Shown here in pieces: positions 1 through 10,839 of a stretch of 64,000 nt of DNA. The notes under the pieces are model-generated. The model saw only the letters and a list, made by a program, of their open reading frames with translations. It ran no database searches and was not told where the DNA came from. The position numbers and the translations under genes are program-made. How positions within the stretch are numbered: the stretch's first letter is position 1; each line of letters opens with the position of its first letter. This DNA comes from Lineus longissimus. Taxonomy: Eukaryota; Nemertea; Pilidiophora; Heteronemertea; Lineidae. The DNA lies in contig NC_088314.1 of the NCBI RefSeq assembly GCF_910592395.1, positions 8,804,001 through 8,868,000 of the forward strand. The letters run 5' to 3'.

Positions 1-148
1 AGGTACCGTAATCCTTTTTATTTCTGCCCTGTCGCTGTACAGTTTAATTCGATTAGCCATGTAATTCAACATATAGCCCACTTCAACCTGCCTGCAAGAC
101 GGGTAATTTGCTAGTACTATGTAATTACTGAAATAATGCTCAGCTTAC

Positions 149-2890
149 CTTAGTAACTTCCTCAGTGGCTTTGCAACTCTCTTCATCCGAATCCTTGGTT
201 TTCTTGTCAAAGTACGATGCAGACTTGGTCACTTTCCTCTCAGCGATATAGAGAAGCTTTCGTTCCGAGAACGACCATTCCATTACGGCAAACTGACCTG
301 CAAATGGAGTAATATCAAATTTAAATACGAATTGGGGCAGTGGTAGTGTAGTGGAAGAGGGACGGCAGATTGTGGGTTTGACTACCAGCCGCACTGATTG
401 CTTCTCCTACTGGTAGAGTTCAGGTGAGAGCCTTTCTGATAGCTCCATGAAACCCCAGATTTATTTCTGTGGAGACCGGAGAAATAATATGGTATCCCAA
501 AAGCGCTCCTAGCAGGATAACCTGGAAAGCACTATAACTTGTTGATGTTAAGAGCCTTGGACTAGGAGAACATGATTTGCTTCATACATGTAATATCATA
601 CGTTTCATTTCAATGCCCAGCTATGTCAATCAAAGTCCAATCAAGTCTTATCCTTAGCAAGATCCCTGGTTAATATAAACATTTCTATCCAATTAGTATG
701 GTTGATGACTGGGCTTAGTAAATGGAAACCTACCGTCTGGTTCATACACTTTGCCATGCTTATCCAAATTCTGAACGTCAATGTTCTTTGTTTTATGATT
801 GTCACACCATATCTGAAAGTACAAAATAGTTATTATTGGCCATTGCCAATGTTGGTCAACACTGGACGTTTTTGAAGAAATTTAATATACCTACAGTATA
901 ATCATGTACTTTACAATAATAAGTCTACATTGTTTTAAACTATCAAATCTATTTATCTGTGGGAGAAAATGCGTTGCTCTTTTGAAAACTATGATTAAAA
1001 GTTAGTAAGTTTCTGGTGAAGTCTACCATCCAACACAAAAACTACTGTTATATTCCATGGAGTGAGTGTCTCCTTGCGAAAGATTGTTAGAACATCCACG
1101 TGATGATCAGCAGTTGAACCAGAACACAGATATGTCTTTTATACGTTTATTTCTCCATTACGTGTTACATCGTCTAGGGTATGCCAGCTGGCATACAGAG
1201 GATCAATGTTCCAGTACTTGATTTACGACATGACTAAAGGTTCAAGAAAGCGAACCCCTGACTTGGGAAACTCTGAAGGATAGCACAGAAAATCAACGAG
1301 TTGTTACCATCCGCTTGTGTCCCAGGCAAGTGATTTTAGAAGCCCCGCACCTCAAAAGTGGGGCGTCACCACGTGACCAAGCTACTCTGTGATTGGTGGA
1401 TTATGAAAGAAAGTAGTCCCTGGCCAATCACAAGGCAAACTATTAATTGATTAAATTATGATTGAATGGATGGTGCACGTGCGTTGTCATAGAAACGACC
1501 TCAATGGCCTCAATGACAAAAGTTCAAGAATAGCAAGAAAAGGCGGGAGATCACTAAGTGCAAAGTTGGTAAATACACATTAGAGAGGTTACGCAAATTT
1601 GTAAGATGTAGACCAGATAACTATTATACAACACTACTTTCTGTTGTCTGGCTCTATCGGGTAAGATTTAGACTAATCCAATTTTAACCTGCTTACCTCA
1701 ATAAATTGTTTGTCCTCTCCCTTTTTATTGGGAACCTTCCGCATGATTACTCTCAATTTCCCAGAGGGCGACACCTTATTCCAGCTCCTATTATTAAAAA
1801 CAATCGTTTATGACTATGCTAAGGATATTATTGAAAATGAGCAATTTTCTCAAAATCTGTAGTGAGTATAGAGAGATCATTTTCTATTATGGCCTTATAA
1901 GCCCCTGATGCTCACAAATCAACCATAACACAAAATATTCCAAAATCGAAAGTCACATACACCATTTTCCTTTGCAATGAAAGACAATTAAATGATTACA
2001 AAAATGTACTAAAATATAAAACTCACTCATTAGTACAATCCTGGGGAAATGAAGATGCTACGACCTCCATCTCATCACCATTCTTTGAGACAACATGACT
2101 CCGACTGAACTTGACCTTCTCTGACCTCTCGATATCTCTCTGGGTCCATTGTGAGTGCACTGTTACAGCCTTGCCTTTGCCATTGAGGATTGAACCTGAG
2201 CTTGGCACAGGGAGCTTTGCAAGCTCACGATAGATGTTCACAACTTCCTCAATCTGTATAAAACAAAGACATACAGTCTAACAGAATTCCTGATCAAATA
2301 TGGAACTTCAACAACATGTCATCTCTATGTTTTCACGTAAATTACATGCGACCTATACACACGACTTACAGTTTTTACACTAACTTACACGCGACTTACG
2401 TACGACTTGTGCCTACACGCGACCTACATTTACAAACTGGGTTGCGCGTCCGATGCGAATTTAGGGATGACAATTGTGATTTGGACTGTATGATAGGAGT
2501 CAGTGATACATTATCTTCATGACATAGACATGGTATCGTATACATGGACATGGTATAAATAATAATAATAAAAAGACTGTGGCTATTATTACGGCAGTCT
2601 CTATAGACTAATGCATTTTACATGCGAACAACTGGCTATTCTTATCTTACCGCGGGTCTTTCACTTTTGAGCCTTAATCCTATACTCCAAACCTAACCTA
2701 GACCCTGTCCCTTACACTAATCCTTGTCCCCTAATCTTCAGTTTAATCCCTAAAATCGCTGAAATTTTTATTGTTACGGTCACGTAAGAATAGCCACTTT
2801 GACTTTGTAATAAAAAAGACTTCACGAGAGGAAAGAAAGGACAAAAATCACCATCTTTTCCTGCACCGCCGCTGAGGCCGTAGCCAACAT
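149..2890 (-). CDS. APEH: Acylaminoacyl-peptidase (acylpeptide hydrolase), 5' exons only, 3' part off the left edge
   Basis: APEH is a cytosolic serine peptidase of the prolyl-oligopeptidase family that removes N-acylated residues from blocked peptides. Exons read on the minus strand: 2852-2890 (proposed first exon with ATG at 2890-2888), 2027-2253, 1697-1787, 734-812 and 149-297. All have AG/GT borders and the phases join without a break (0, 2, 0, 1, 0), giving 195 codons. Recognisable family stretches are WTQRDIER (exon 2), SPSGKLRVIMRK (exon 3), LDKHGKVYEPD (exon 4) and EWSFSERKLLYIAE (exon 5), in the order of the vertebrate N-terminal region. The rest of the propeller and the catalytic hydrolase domain (the human protein is about 730 residues) must lie beyond position 1; bases 1-148 are intron. 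The first exon is the least certain because it is only 13 codons, chosen because its phase fits and it lies just before exon 2. The start faces the NUDT16 gene head to head. Confidence 0.86.
2445..2495. repeat. Partial copy of the AGTCCAAATCACA MITE family (solo end), in APEH intron 1
   Basis: The stretch reading GGGATGACAATTGTGATTTGGACTGTAT closely matches the right end of the complete element at 19361-19536. Upstream (about 2325-2440) is a degenerate array of ACACGCGACTTAC-like words. No opposite terminal repeat is evident, so this looks like a truncated copy. Confidence 0.45.
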
Positions 2891-3361
2891 GCGTCTGTAG
2901 TGTCGAAACATGCTGTTAGTGTCAAGTTATTGATCGCAAAATTCTTAGATGTTTTATTGCAGTAGTATTTCAAAGGAAAAAACCCTGGAAAAAACTAAAA
3001 AGTCAGAATGAAACGTCTACCATTTTGAACAAGGAAAGAGTCACATGACTTTTCAAGATTTACCTGAAACGCGACCAGGCATGCCAGGAACTGGGACATC
3101 TTGCAAAAATGTCAGTCTTGCTCACAGTAAATTGGTAAATTTTTGCTGTGCTCTAGTCTTTATACATGTTATACAGCATCAACTATGTCAGTATGTGAAT
3201 ACATGGAATAACATGAGTGTCATCATGGTTATTTATGAACATTGATGATCTGTATTTGATGATCTGGTACTTCCAACGTCACTAGGCTGATGACTTTGTA
3301 AAATTATTTCACCAGTGTCCTTACTCCTTGTTTTCACTTCATTGCAAAAATAACCAGGAGC
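2891..3361. promoter_or_regulatory. Intergenic region between divergent APEH and NUDT16 starts, candidate bidirectional promoter
   Basis: About 470 bases separate the proposed APEH start (minus) and the NUDT16 start (plus). It must hold both 5' UTRs and both promoters unless there are upstream non-coding exons. I see no TATA box well placed for either gene and no CpG-rich block. The bidirectional role is inferred from gene orientation only. Confidence 0.4.
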
Positions 3362-5234
3362 ATGGAAGCATCAGAGAAGCCAGTCAATGGAGTTGTTGAT
3401 CAGTGGAGTCATCAAAAAGATGATGGAAAGAGGCCTGATCATGATGAAGATTATGTAGGGATCAGTTATGAAGAGGGGAAACATTATCCTGATCATTTGC
3501 ATGCTTGTCATGCTGTGATATGGTCTGCGAACAAAGACAAGGCATTCGATGAATCTGACGCCAGAGGATCGGTGATGGTAAGTAGTATATATCCGTGTAA
3601 ATGTATACGCAATATCATATCACCAAGCCATGAGAAGACTGTGCGTAATATCGCCACTTTTTAATAGGAATAAACAACAAAATAATGTTGATGTAACTGG
3701 CGATATAACGCACAAATTCGGGGCGATACAATACCGCACAATGAATGACCATATATTCGAAAGTCGGTCAGCCGGTTATAACAAATGCGTATGCAGGACA
3801 AGATTTTCTGTGAATGTGGCCAAGATTCATGTGGTTATGTGTCTATAAACAGGTACACTCCATGTACTGCTGTACAATTCCATAGCCGGCACATGTTTAG
3901 TTATTTCTGGCCAGCACAATGACAATACATTATTTCAGCCAGTTCCTGTACTAGAACTATAGATCCATGCACTTTATTGGGACCAACGTTTACGAAGACG
4001 TCGCGTCTCGTCACGTTACACTAATGTAAAATGCATGGTGATGTGACGACGGCCAACACTACGTCATGTAAACGTTGTTCCCAATCAAGTGCATGGATCT
4101 ATAGAAGAAGGCAAAGCGGCTCCAAAATATTTGTATTTTTACTCTTCTACAATTACAAGCATTCTCATATTTTCCAGATGCATGTCCGGTTCGATGGCTA
4201 CTTTGGTTTTGCTGGAGGTATTGTTGACCCGGGAGAAGATAGAGAGACAGCTATCAATCGAGAACTTAATGAGGAGCTAGGCCTCGACACGAGCTTGTTC
4301 AAAGTGACTCCAGAACATCACTTAGTTTCCCATTTGTACGAGACGAATAAAAAGAAATTATGTCTTCATTTCTACTCCTTGGAAGTCAGCCAGGCAGAGT
4401 TCAACGATATTGAGAGGAATGTGTTGAATTCTATTCATTATGGGAAAGAGGTGAGTTCAATATTCTCATCCTGAGATCAGGCTTGTTAACTCCTATGTTA
4501 TTTCGAGAGGTGGAGTATAATAATAATAATAATAATAATAATTTATTATATTAAAAGTGCTTTTGAATGAAAATCATTTGCAAAGCACTGTACAATTTAA
4601 AAAACCACACATAGTAAAAGAGAAAAATTGTACATAGAGATTAAAATAAATTAATATAAAGTTTAGATTAATATAAAGATTAGTATAAATTGGAAACAGC
4701 TAGTGACAGGATGAATATTCTAGATGCAAGCGATTTAAAAAAATGCCTTTCAGTAATCCTTTCCTGGTATTTCTTGGGATATACATTGTATGTGGTATAT
4801 AATAAATATTGATATCAAAATGCCCTTAATCTGCAGATCCTCATCACCAGATCTCACTTGTTGATTTTCTCCAGTCTCCTGCTCATTGCTCTTGACCTAC
4901 AGTCATGATCGGCTTTCAGAGGCCAGAGAAAATCAAACCGTGCGATCAAGCACAATAAATAGATGTGCAAATCCAATTGTAAGCCAGAATGAGTGTCAGA
5001 ACGAAATCTCATCTGTGTACTCTTTACTTTCAGGTTTTTGGGAGTATTCGTGTACCCCTCTTCACGTTACAGGATGGAATGAGAGGACTGCCAATATTTC
5101 TTTGTGGGAATTTTGCAGGAAATGGAAGAACTCAGCTACTTACTGCCATAAAGGCTGCAGGACTTCTTTCAGATGAAGAAATTCAAAAGGCCAAAATTGC
5201 AGCTGAGAAATTTAGATCAACAAATAGAAGATGA
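3362..5234 (+). CDS. NUDT16: NUDT16-type Nudix hydrolase (U8 snoRNA-decapping enzyme homologue), complete, 3 exons
   Basis: Exons 3362-3577, 4178-4450 and 5034-5234 (stop TGA 5232-5234) are joined at phase 0 and encode 229 residues; the human protein has 195. Residues 86-108 form a perfect Nudix box (G-x5-E-x7-REL-x-EE-x-GL, read as GGIVDPGEDRETAINRELNE followed by ELGL), the Mg-binding catalytic helix. Flanking blocks VRFDGYFGFAGG and IRVPLFTLQDGMRGLPIFL match the NUDT16 subfamily rather than other Nudix groups. The N-terminal 45 or so residues are acidic and longer than in vertebrates. Family role: removal of the m7G cap from U8 snoRNA and other RNAs, and hydrolysis of IDP/ITP, in nucleus and cytoplasm. 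Intron 1 carries a foldback repeat (3957-4104) and intron 2 a TAA microsatellite. No AATAAA follows the stop closely; the first plausible one (near 5735) lies beyond the element at 5288-5728. Confidence 0.93.
3957..4104. mobile_element. 148-bp foldback MITE in NUDT16 intron 1
   Basis: CTATAGATCCATGCACTT at the left is repeated in inverted orientation at the right end (4087-4104). The match extends inward through ATTGGGA-CAACGTTTAC, giving arms of about 40 bases with few mismatches. It is inside the intron, about 70 bases before the exon 2 acceptor. No coding capacity; superfamily not assignable. Confidence 0.75.
4514..4542. repeat. (TAA)n microsatellite in NUDT16 intron 2
   Basis: About nine uninterrupted TAA/AAT units just after the exon 2 donor. 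Confidence 0.85.
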
Positions 5235-5287
5235 TAGTGCAGAGTGAAATATGAAAATAGGAGGAAATTATGTATGATCTCATTACA

Positions 5288-5728
5288 ATAGTCGTACTTC
5301 CACCTATCAAATCCCCGTGTCTTTTACGCTTACACCTATGAATTGCCGTGTCTAAATAGACCCGTGTGTCAAATCCCTGTGTCTATTAGCCCCATCGAGC
5401 TCGATGGGGCTAATCGGGGGCTAATTTAGACCCGTGTTCAACACAGGTTTTTTGATAGGTGGAATCTGAATTGCCCCGGCAATTGCAAGTTCTAAGACCC
5501 GGCGACAGATGGCGCGGTGTAGTTGCCTCGGTATTGCGCACGCGAAATTCCCCTCCAACGGGAAAGAAACACAGGAGAGCTCCCTACCTACAGCGCACCT
5601 GTCACCGGGGCTATTAACCATTATCTAACACCACTGATAGATAAGTGCACCCCAGGTTTTTTGACACACGGCGAAGACATGGGTCTTGGAAAAACACGGG
5701 GTTTTATGATAGGTGGAACTACGACTAT
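5288..5728. mobile_element. Nested inverted-repeat element with TIR ATAGTCGTACTTCCACCTATC, downstream of NUDT16
   Basis: The left end ATAGTCGTACTTCCACCTATC is matched in inverse by GATAGGTGGAACTACGACTAT at the right end (5708-5728), and the similarity continues inward over CCCCGTGT. A further inverted copy of the TTCCACCTATCAAA core sits at about 5450-5463, so one element may have inserted into, or been duplicated within, another. At 5385-5414 there is a perfect 30-base palindrome centred on GAGCTC. No transposase. Likely forms part of the NUDT16 3' region. Confidence 0.7.
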
Positions 5729-5740
5729 GTAATTAAATAA

Positions 5741-6060
5741 ATACTGTTATTCAGTTGTTTGTTTTGAGTTTTCTCTTGTCTGGTCTGCAGGAGGTCACAT
5801 CCACACTTGTCCTTATGTCCTCCCTGCAAGTCTTCACCAGTAATATTGTCTGCAGGAGGATGTCACAATCTTCTTCGCGTTCAGTCCTTATAGTCGATCC
5901 TGTTCGTCGGATGTACACTGTAGTCCTCTGCCATGTCACTCTACAGTTAGTCCTGTCGGCTGACACTGTTGGGTCAGAATATCTTGTTGAGGGCTTCGTG
6001 CAGTGGGTAGTCCTGTAGTGCATGGCTCATTGACATCAGTCCATTACATCAAGGAGACAT
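5741..6060. other. Unassigned intergenic sequence
   Basis: Open in both strands for about 90 codons (5751-6023) with repeated CTGCAGGAGG and AGTCCT words, but without family resemblance or splice context. I see no supportable gene here. Confidence 0.3.
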
Positions 6061-6066
6061 GTCAGA

Positions 6067-6140
6067 ATAGTGGCATAGTGGTGAAGAGCACCAGACTTAT
6101 AATCAGGAGGTTGTGGGTGCAACTTTCATCTTTGTGTCCT
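6067..6140 (+). repeat. tRNA-like head, possible SINE start
   Basis: TGGCATAGTGG fits an A box (TRGYNNANNGG). The downstream CTTATAA resembles an anticodon loop, and GGTGCAACTTTC about 35 bases on resembles a degenerate B box. Stem pairing is poor, so it is not a functional tRNA gene. It may be the head of a tRNA-derived SINE whose body runs to about 6310. I saw no second copy in the window. Confidence 0.35.
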
Positions 6141-6915
6141 TCAGCAAGAAACTGAAGCCTAAAACTGCTTTGTCCTTCGAATAAGACCTACCGAGGCTCC
6201 TTGTACCTGGTGTCTGCCAAGGCAAATGACCCCAAAGAAAGAAACAGGAGTACCTTTCATCGGTATTTTCTAGCTACATTTCACAGAGCTCCATCCAACA
6301 CCAGAGTAAGATGGTTCAAATATAAACAACAAAGCCAGATATACTCGTAATTCGTCATTTATTCTAGTACATACAATGATGGTTTTTTAATAGCATGATT
6401 GTTTTGATTTAGGGCCTACGATATGAATTGCTCATTAGAGCCAAGACAAAAAACTATGGTTAACCAGAAAAGTTTCATATACATATTTTCATTTGCACTT
6501 TTTGCGACCAGCCAAGTAGTTACCCAGTGGGCAAGTCCAAAGTCACGAGTTTAAACATAAAACCTATTGCAGGGCAAATGCACAACTGTAATGGACAACC
6601 AGACATCCTGGTACATTTGCCCTTCTGACAAGTGCTTACTTGCCCTTCTGGCAACTACATAGAAAACCTCAGAGTACGTCTGTACACGTTGATGGTCAAC
6701 AAAGAGACCAACATTTGAGCATTTGTCCAATTTTGTTCCGTTAGCTTTCATACTTCAACAGCACGGAGTGTCAGCTCAATTCACACATTAGAACCTATTC
6801 AGACACGACGCCAACACTTATCATCCAACTTGGGGAACTACTAATTAATATTCTTACAATATTTGCATCTAACAACCAAAATCACATTAATCCGTAGAGG
6901 AGAAGGGGAGAACTT

Positions 6916-7420
6916 CTGTAGAAGACAGTTGTGCCTTTGTCGCTACCATCATCTTCCACAGAACACTCAATAACCCACATCAAACTGGACGACCAGCTGG
7001 CCTCCATTCTGACTGTACACCTTATTCAACTTCCTGAATGTTCTGTAGAAGAAAGTTGTGCCTTTGTCTCTACCATCATCTTCCACAGAACACTCAATAA
7101 CCCACATCAAACTGGACGGCCAGCTGGCCGCCATTCTGATGGTACACCTTATTCAACTTCCTGAATGTTCTGTAGAAGACAGTTGTGCCTTTGTCTCTAG
7201 CATTATCTTCAACAGAACACTCAATAATCGACAGCAAACTTGATGGCCAGCTGACCTCCCTCCAAGCTGTTTACCTGAGTAATGATACAACATGCTCAAT
7301 GTTAAAAGAAGACAGTTGCAGATTGTGCTCATGTATTAATTGCCGTCTTCAACTGAATGAAAACACTCAATATGCTACCAGCAAAACTACGACAACCATT
7401 GCTACGTGATACTGACTGTC
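6916..7420. repeat. 127-bp tandem repeat, about four units
   Basis: CTGTAGAAGA recurs at 6916, 7043 and 7170, exactly 127 bases apart. The first three units are nearly identical and the fourth (from about 7297) is degraded. The period is not a multiple of three, so the short reading frames in each unit shift between units and are not taken as genes. Confidence 0.88.
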
Positions 7421-7684
7421 ACTGTGGTATTGCAATGTTGTGACATCAATTTGTTTCAGTTTTGATGCCTTGACGAATACCCTAGTGAAAATCAGTGCCT
7501 CCTATTGGAATGCCAACGCCCAATAGTCAATGAATGTTTAAACTTAACTGCACAATGCAGCACCATCATTCATGACCAGTCTGACCTACCCTCAAACCTG
7601 CAAGGGTTAACCGAATACAGAACTTGTGGTCAACCAGTTTGATAAAATTGTTCAAATTGCCTAATTACATAACAAGTCATGTTT

Positions 7685-10487
7685 TCAACTCTTCTTCTCC
7701 TCACTAGTTTTCATTTTTTCACTAGATTCTTCAGACTTTGACTCCTCGGAATCCTGTCCGTTTTCAAGTCCATCAAAATCCAAGTCTTTTTCATCATCGT
7801 CCTTCGGTGGGTAAACCTCAGGAAAATCAGCCATACATTTTTGCATCACACTAAATTGTTCGTAACAGTCAGCTCCCTTCATTTCCTCCGTACTGTAGTG
7901 AAAACATGAGAACGCCTCCCTGAATTCTACTCCACATGGTCCACTAGCCATTCCACCGAGACACGGACAATTCCAGTTAATCTCACCATTGGGCATTATC
8001 AAACCTGGAAAATATCAAGGCAAGGAAATAAGACTATTGGTAATCAAAATAAAGAGAATCCCTTGAAAAAGATTCTTACGCTCAAAGAATCGGTTTTCAA
8101 AGTTTGAAAATCAATATTCTCACACACAAAACTTCATCAGAAAATAACTTTACTGTTAGTGTTGATTCTCGATGTTGCTGACATCACCCAGATTTTGATG
8201 GGGAATTCTGTTGTTTTTTTATAAATATCTCGCGGTTAAAGGTTATGCAAAAGCTGTAGGGCCCCTGTTGCGGTTACGGGCTGCCGAGCGAGGCCTAGAT
8301 TGTAGCAGCATTTCATTTTCATCTTACCAAATTAGGACTCAATCCCAAGCCACGAACTGCAACAGAATTCCCGGCGAAATCTGGACGATGTCAACAATGA
8401 CGTTAAACAATGATCAAGTCATTTCCTCAAGAGTAGTGTCATATACGAAAAATTCGAAGAGCATTGAGAGGAGTTTGCAGTCAGTGTCTTATGCTGGTAA
8501 AATTAGAACAGATTGTCCCAGCAAATTTCAGGATAATTTCAAGATGCTTGGCCTAGTTTTTTATATATCGAGACAGCATAAACGTGGCGTTTATTGCCAC
8601 AGTGCAGTTTCTCCCACTTTTTAATTTGATCTTACTGTTACAATTAGGCATTGTCTTAGTTGTAATCAGGACAACTGGATGAAAAGGAGTTCAGGAAGCT
8701 GCATATAATATGATAGGAAATGCTATGATGGACATCTCACAGATATGATATGGCCGATGGGCAGTGATGACTGATGATGGGTGCTTCCTCAACATAAGGA
8801 CAGCAAGCAAGATAACATCAAGTTAGCTTGGATACAATGGAAATTTTAAGGTGATTATCAATTAGCATTCTGCCTTAAAATCTTTTCAAGGAAGTATTTT
8901 CAAAGACCTGTGAACTAATTTTACTTGATGCCCGGAATTCTAAATTTGGAAGTATTTTCTGGCCACAAACTAATTTTTACTATGCTGTCGAAGTAGGTCC
9001 AATCTAGTCAATGCTGTCGCATCACCTTATAGAAGAAGTTTCCCAAGATTTTATCTGTGTATCCAAGGCAAGCCTTCCAAATTACAGTGCATTCTACCCT
9101 GGATAGTGCCCGGTACAGGGATTGAAACAAAAGGTGAAGAGCCTGCTGACAAAACAACAAACAGTGGCTCACACCAGTGATGATAACATGCCCAAACATG
9201 GCAGAACAGCTCAACTGGACAAACACATACACAAATCAATTTGTTCTGCTCAAGGCCCAGAACTCTTTTGATGACAGGTACACACTGTTCTCGACTGTCC
9301 ATCCCAGAGCACCATTATACAATATACATTTATGAAAACAAATATGCTCAGATAGTGTACTAGTAGCTGAATAAACAGCACAGTCACAAACTTCACTGTC
9401 ATGATTTATCAATATCATGTTGAGAAATAAAAGTCAATGTGTGTACTGGTACATGTGTATATCAGGCTTAGAGGAACTTACTTCCATTTCTTTTCAGGAA
9501 TACAATTTGACTTTGTGGAAGAAGCATCAAATTCAAAATGACAAGTGAATCTAGTGCGAAATTAGCTAAGGGTAGGCCATAGTTTTATACTTGATTTTGA
9601 ATCCTGGCGCAGAGCTGAATTGTCATGATGTCCGACCAATATCCCGTGTCAAAAACGAATAGTACTATCAAGATTGATGAGTGCTATCAAGAATTTATAA
9701 AGACTTGGTGAATTCTTGGTGCTATGGAGGCAGCAGTAGGGCATATAAATGCAGCAGTCTTACCTGGTTCTTCCTCTTCCTCTTCCTTCAAAAGGACAGC
9801 TTCAGTTGGCTTCTCATGGTCGTCCTTTGTGGCAAAGATGACTGTGTCTTTACCTGAAATGTTGAGGAAGAAAGCTTGGTTACAAGTGCAATTCATTGGA
9901 TCAAATTCTAGTACTATAGGGATCAATATAACCGATCTCGATAACCTAAGGCGTCCGCAGTGTTTTCTTTGAAGAAGATCTCCTTGATTGGGACAGAACG
10001 AGTTTACAATCCCCGATCTCAGCCCAAAAAAGGTCATCAATCGACGAAATGAGTGCCACTATTCAATGGATTAACATTTGAATGTGATCAAACTACAGTA
10101 GATCCTCTCTATTGAGGACACCCTCGGGACTGACAAATGCTGTCTTTAACAGAGAGGTGTCCTGATTAGAGAGGTCAAATTGAATGGTCAATGGAAACAT
10201 CCACTTTGGGACCAAAAGAAAACTAGTGTCTTAATCTTAATAGAGAGGGTGTCCTCAATACTATAGAGAGGTGTCCGCTAAAGGGAGATTCCACTATGCT
10301 CATTGTGTGAGAGAAAATAATTCTGGGCCACCCTGGTAGTGAATTGTAAATGTAAGAGACCAAGCATGCCAAGGGCAGGGCAGGCTGTGCATAGGCTAGG
10401 CCTAGGCCTATATGCATTGTAATGTAGTATGCATGCAATGCACGCAAAATTTCGACAACAAATACCTTCTTTCTTGCAGTAAGACAT
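7685..10487 (-). CDS. CHCHD4: Mitochondrial intermembrane-space import and assembly protein MIA40/CHCHD4, complete, 3 exons
   Basis: Exons on the minus strand: 10466-10487 (ATG at 10487), 9764-9853 and 7685-8004 (stop TGA). Both introns are phase 1. The product has 143 residues, against about 142 in human. The first exon is only 22 bases (MSYCKKE). Residues 50-52 are the catalytic CPC motif. They are followed by the twin CX9C helices C61-C71 and C84-C94 ([20 protein letters not shown] and downstream). The C-terminus is an acidic and lysine-rich tail rich in E, D, S and K, as in vertebrates. The protein is the oxidoreductase that traps and oxidises cysteine-motif proteins entering the intermembrane space, with ALR/GFER as electron acceptor. 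Intron 1 contains a Tc1/mariner-like MITE (10094-10296). The start faces SLC35A2 head to head. Confidence 0.96.
10094..10296 (-). mobile_element. Tc1/mariner-like MITE, copy 1 of 3 (in CHCHD4 intron 1)
   Basis: TA-flanked ends TACAGTAGATCC and GATTCCACTA. The body words CCTCTCTATT-AGGACACC, GGTCCCAAA and GACCTCTCTAAT are shared with 15009-15172 and 42100-42281. TA flanks with CAGT termini fit Tc1/mariner non-autonomous elements. Confidence 0.75.
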
Positions 10488-10839
10488 AACTCAAAACCGG
10501 CATCAAACTCAAGTATTGTGTGTAATGAATATATTCTGATGAAAACGTGACTTTTCAGCGGTTAAGATCAAAGAAATCGGCGAAGTTTGACCTCCAAAAA
10601 TGTTTCACATGCAACAGTTGGAAAGTAGTCGGTATTACACAACTGCACGACATTAAAAGTATCCTTCAATAAAAATATTTTGTTTACTGCACATCATTCA
10701 ATGGTCTATGTAGATGTAAATATACCTGTTTCGAAATTGTTTGATAGTAATACATAAACCTGTATCGATGTTTTTATTATCGTAAAATAGACACCACAGG
10801 ACCCCACCACAGCGCCGTCTACCGTCCAGTCGAAGCAAT
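10488..10839. promoter_or_regulatory. Intergenic region between divergent CHCHD4 and SLC35A2 starts, candidate bidirectional promoter
   Basis: Only about 350 bases separate the two start codons on opposite strands. No clear TATA box for either. Function is inferred from the head-to-head arrangement. Confidence 0.45.

Noticed and set aside
6067-6140. Functional tRNA gene
   Set aside because: A-box-like motif present, but the B box is degenerate and stems do not pair; at best a SINE head.
8211-8624. 137-codon plus-strand frame inside CHCHD4 intron 2
   Set aside because: No family resemblance, no signal or domain, serine-rich random-looking composition, antisense to a real gene.
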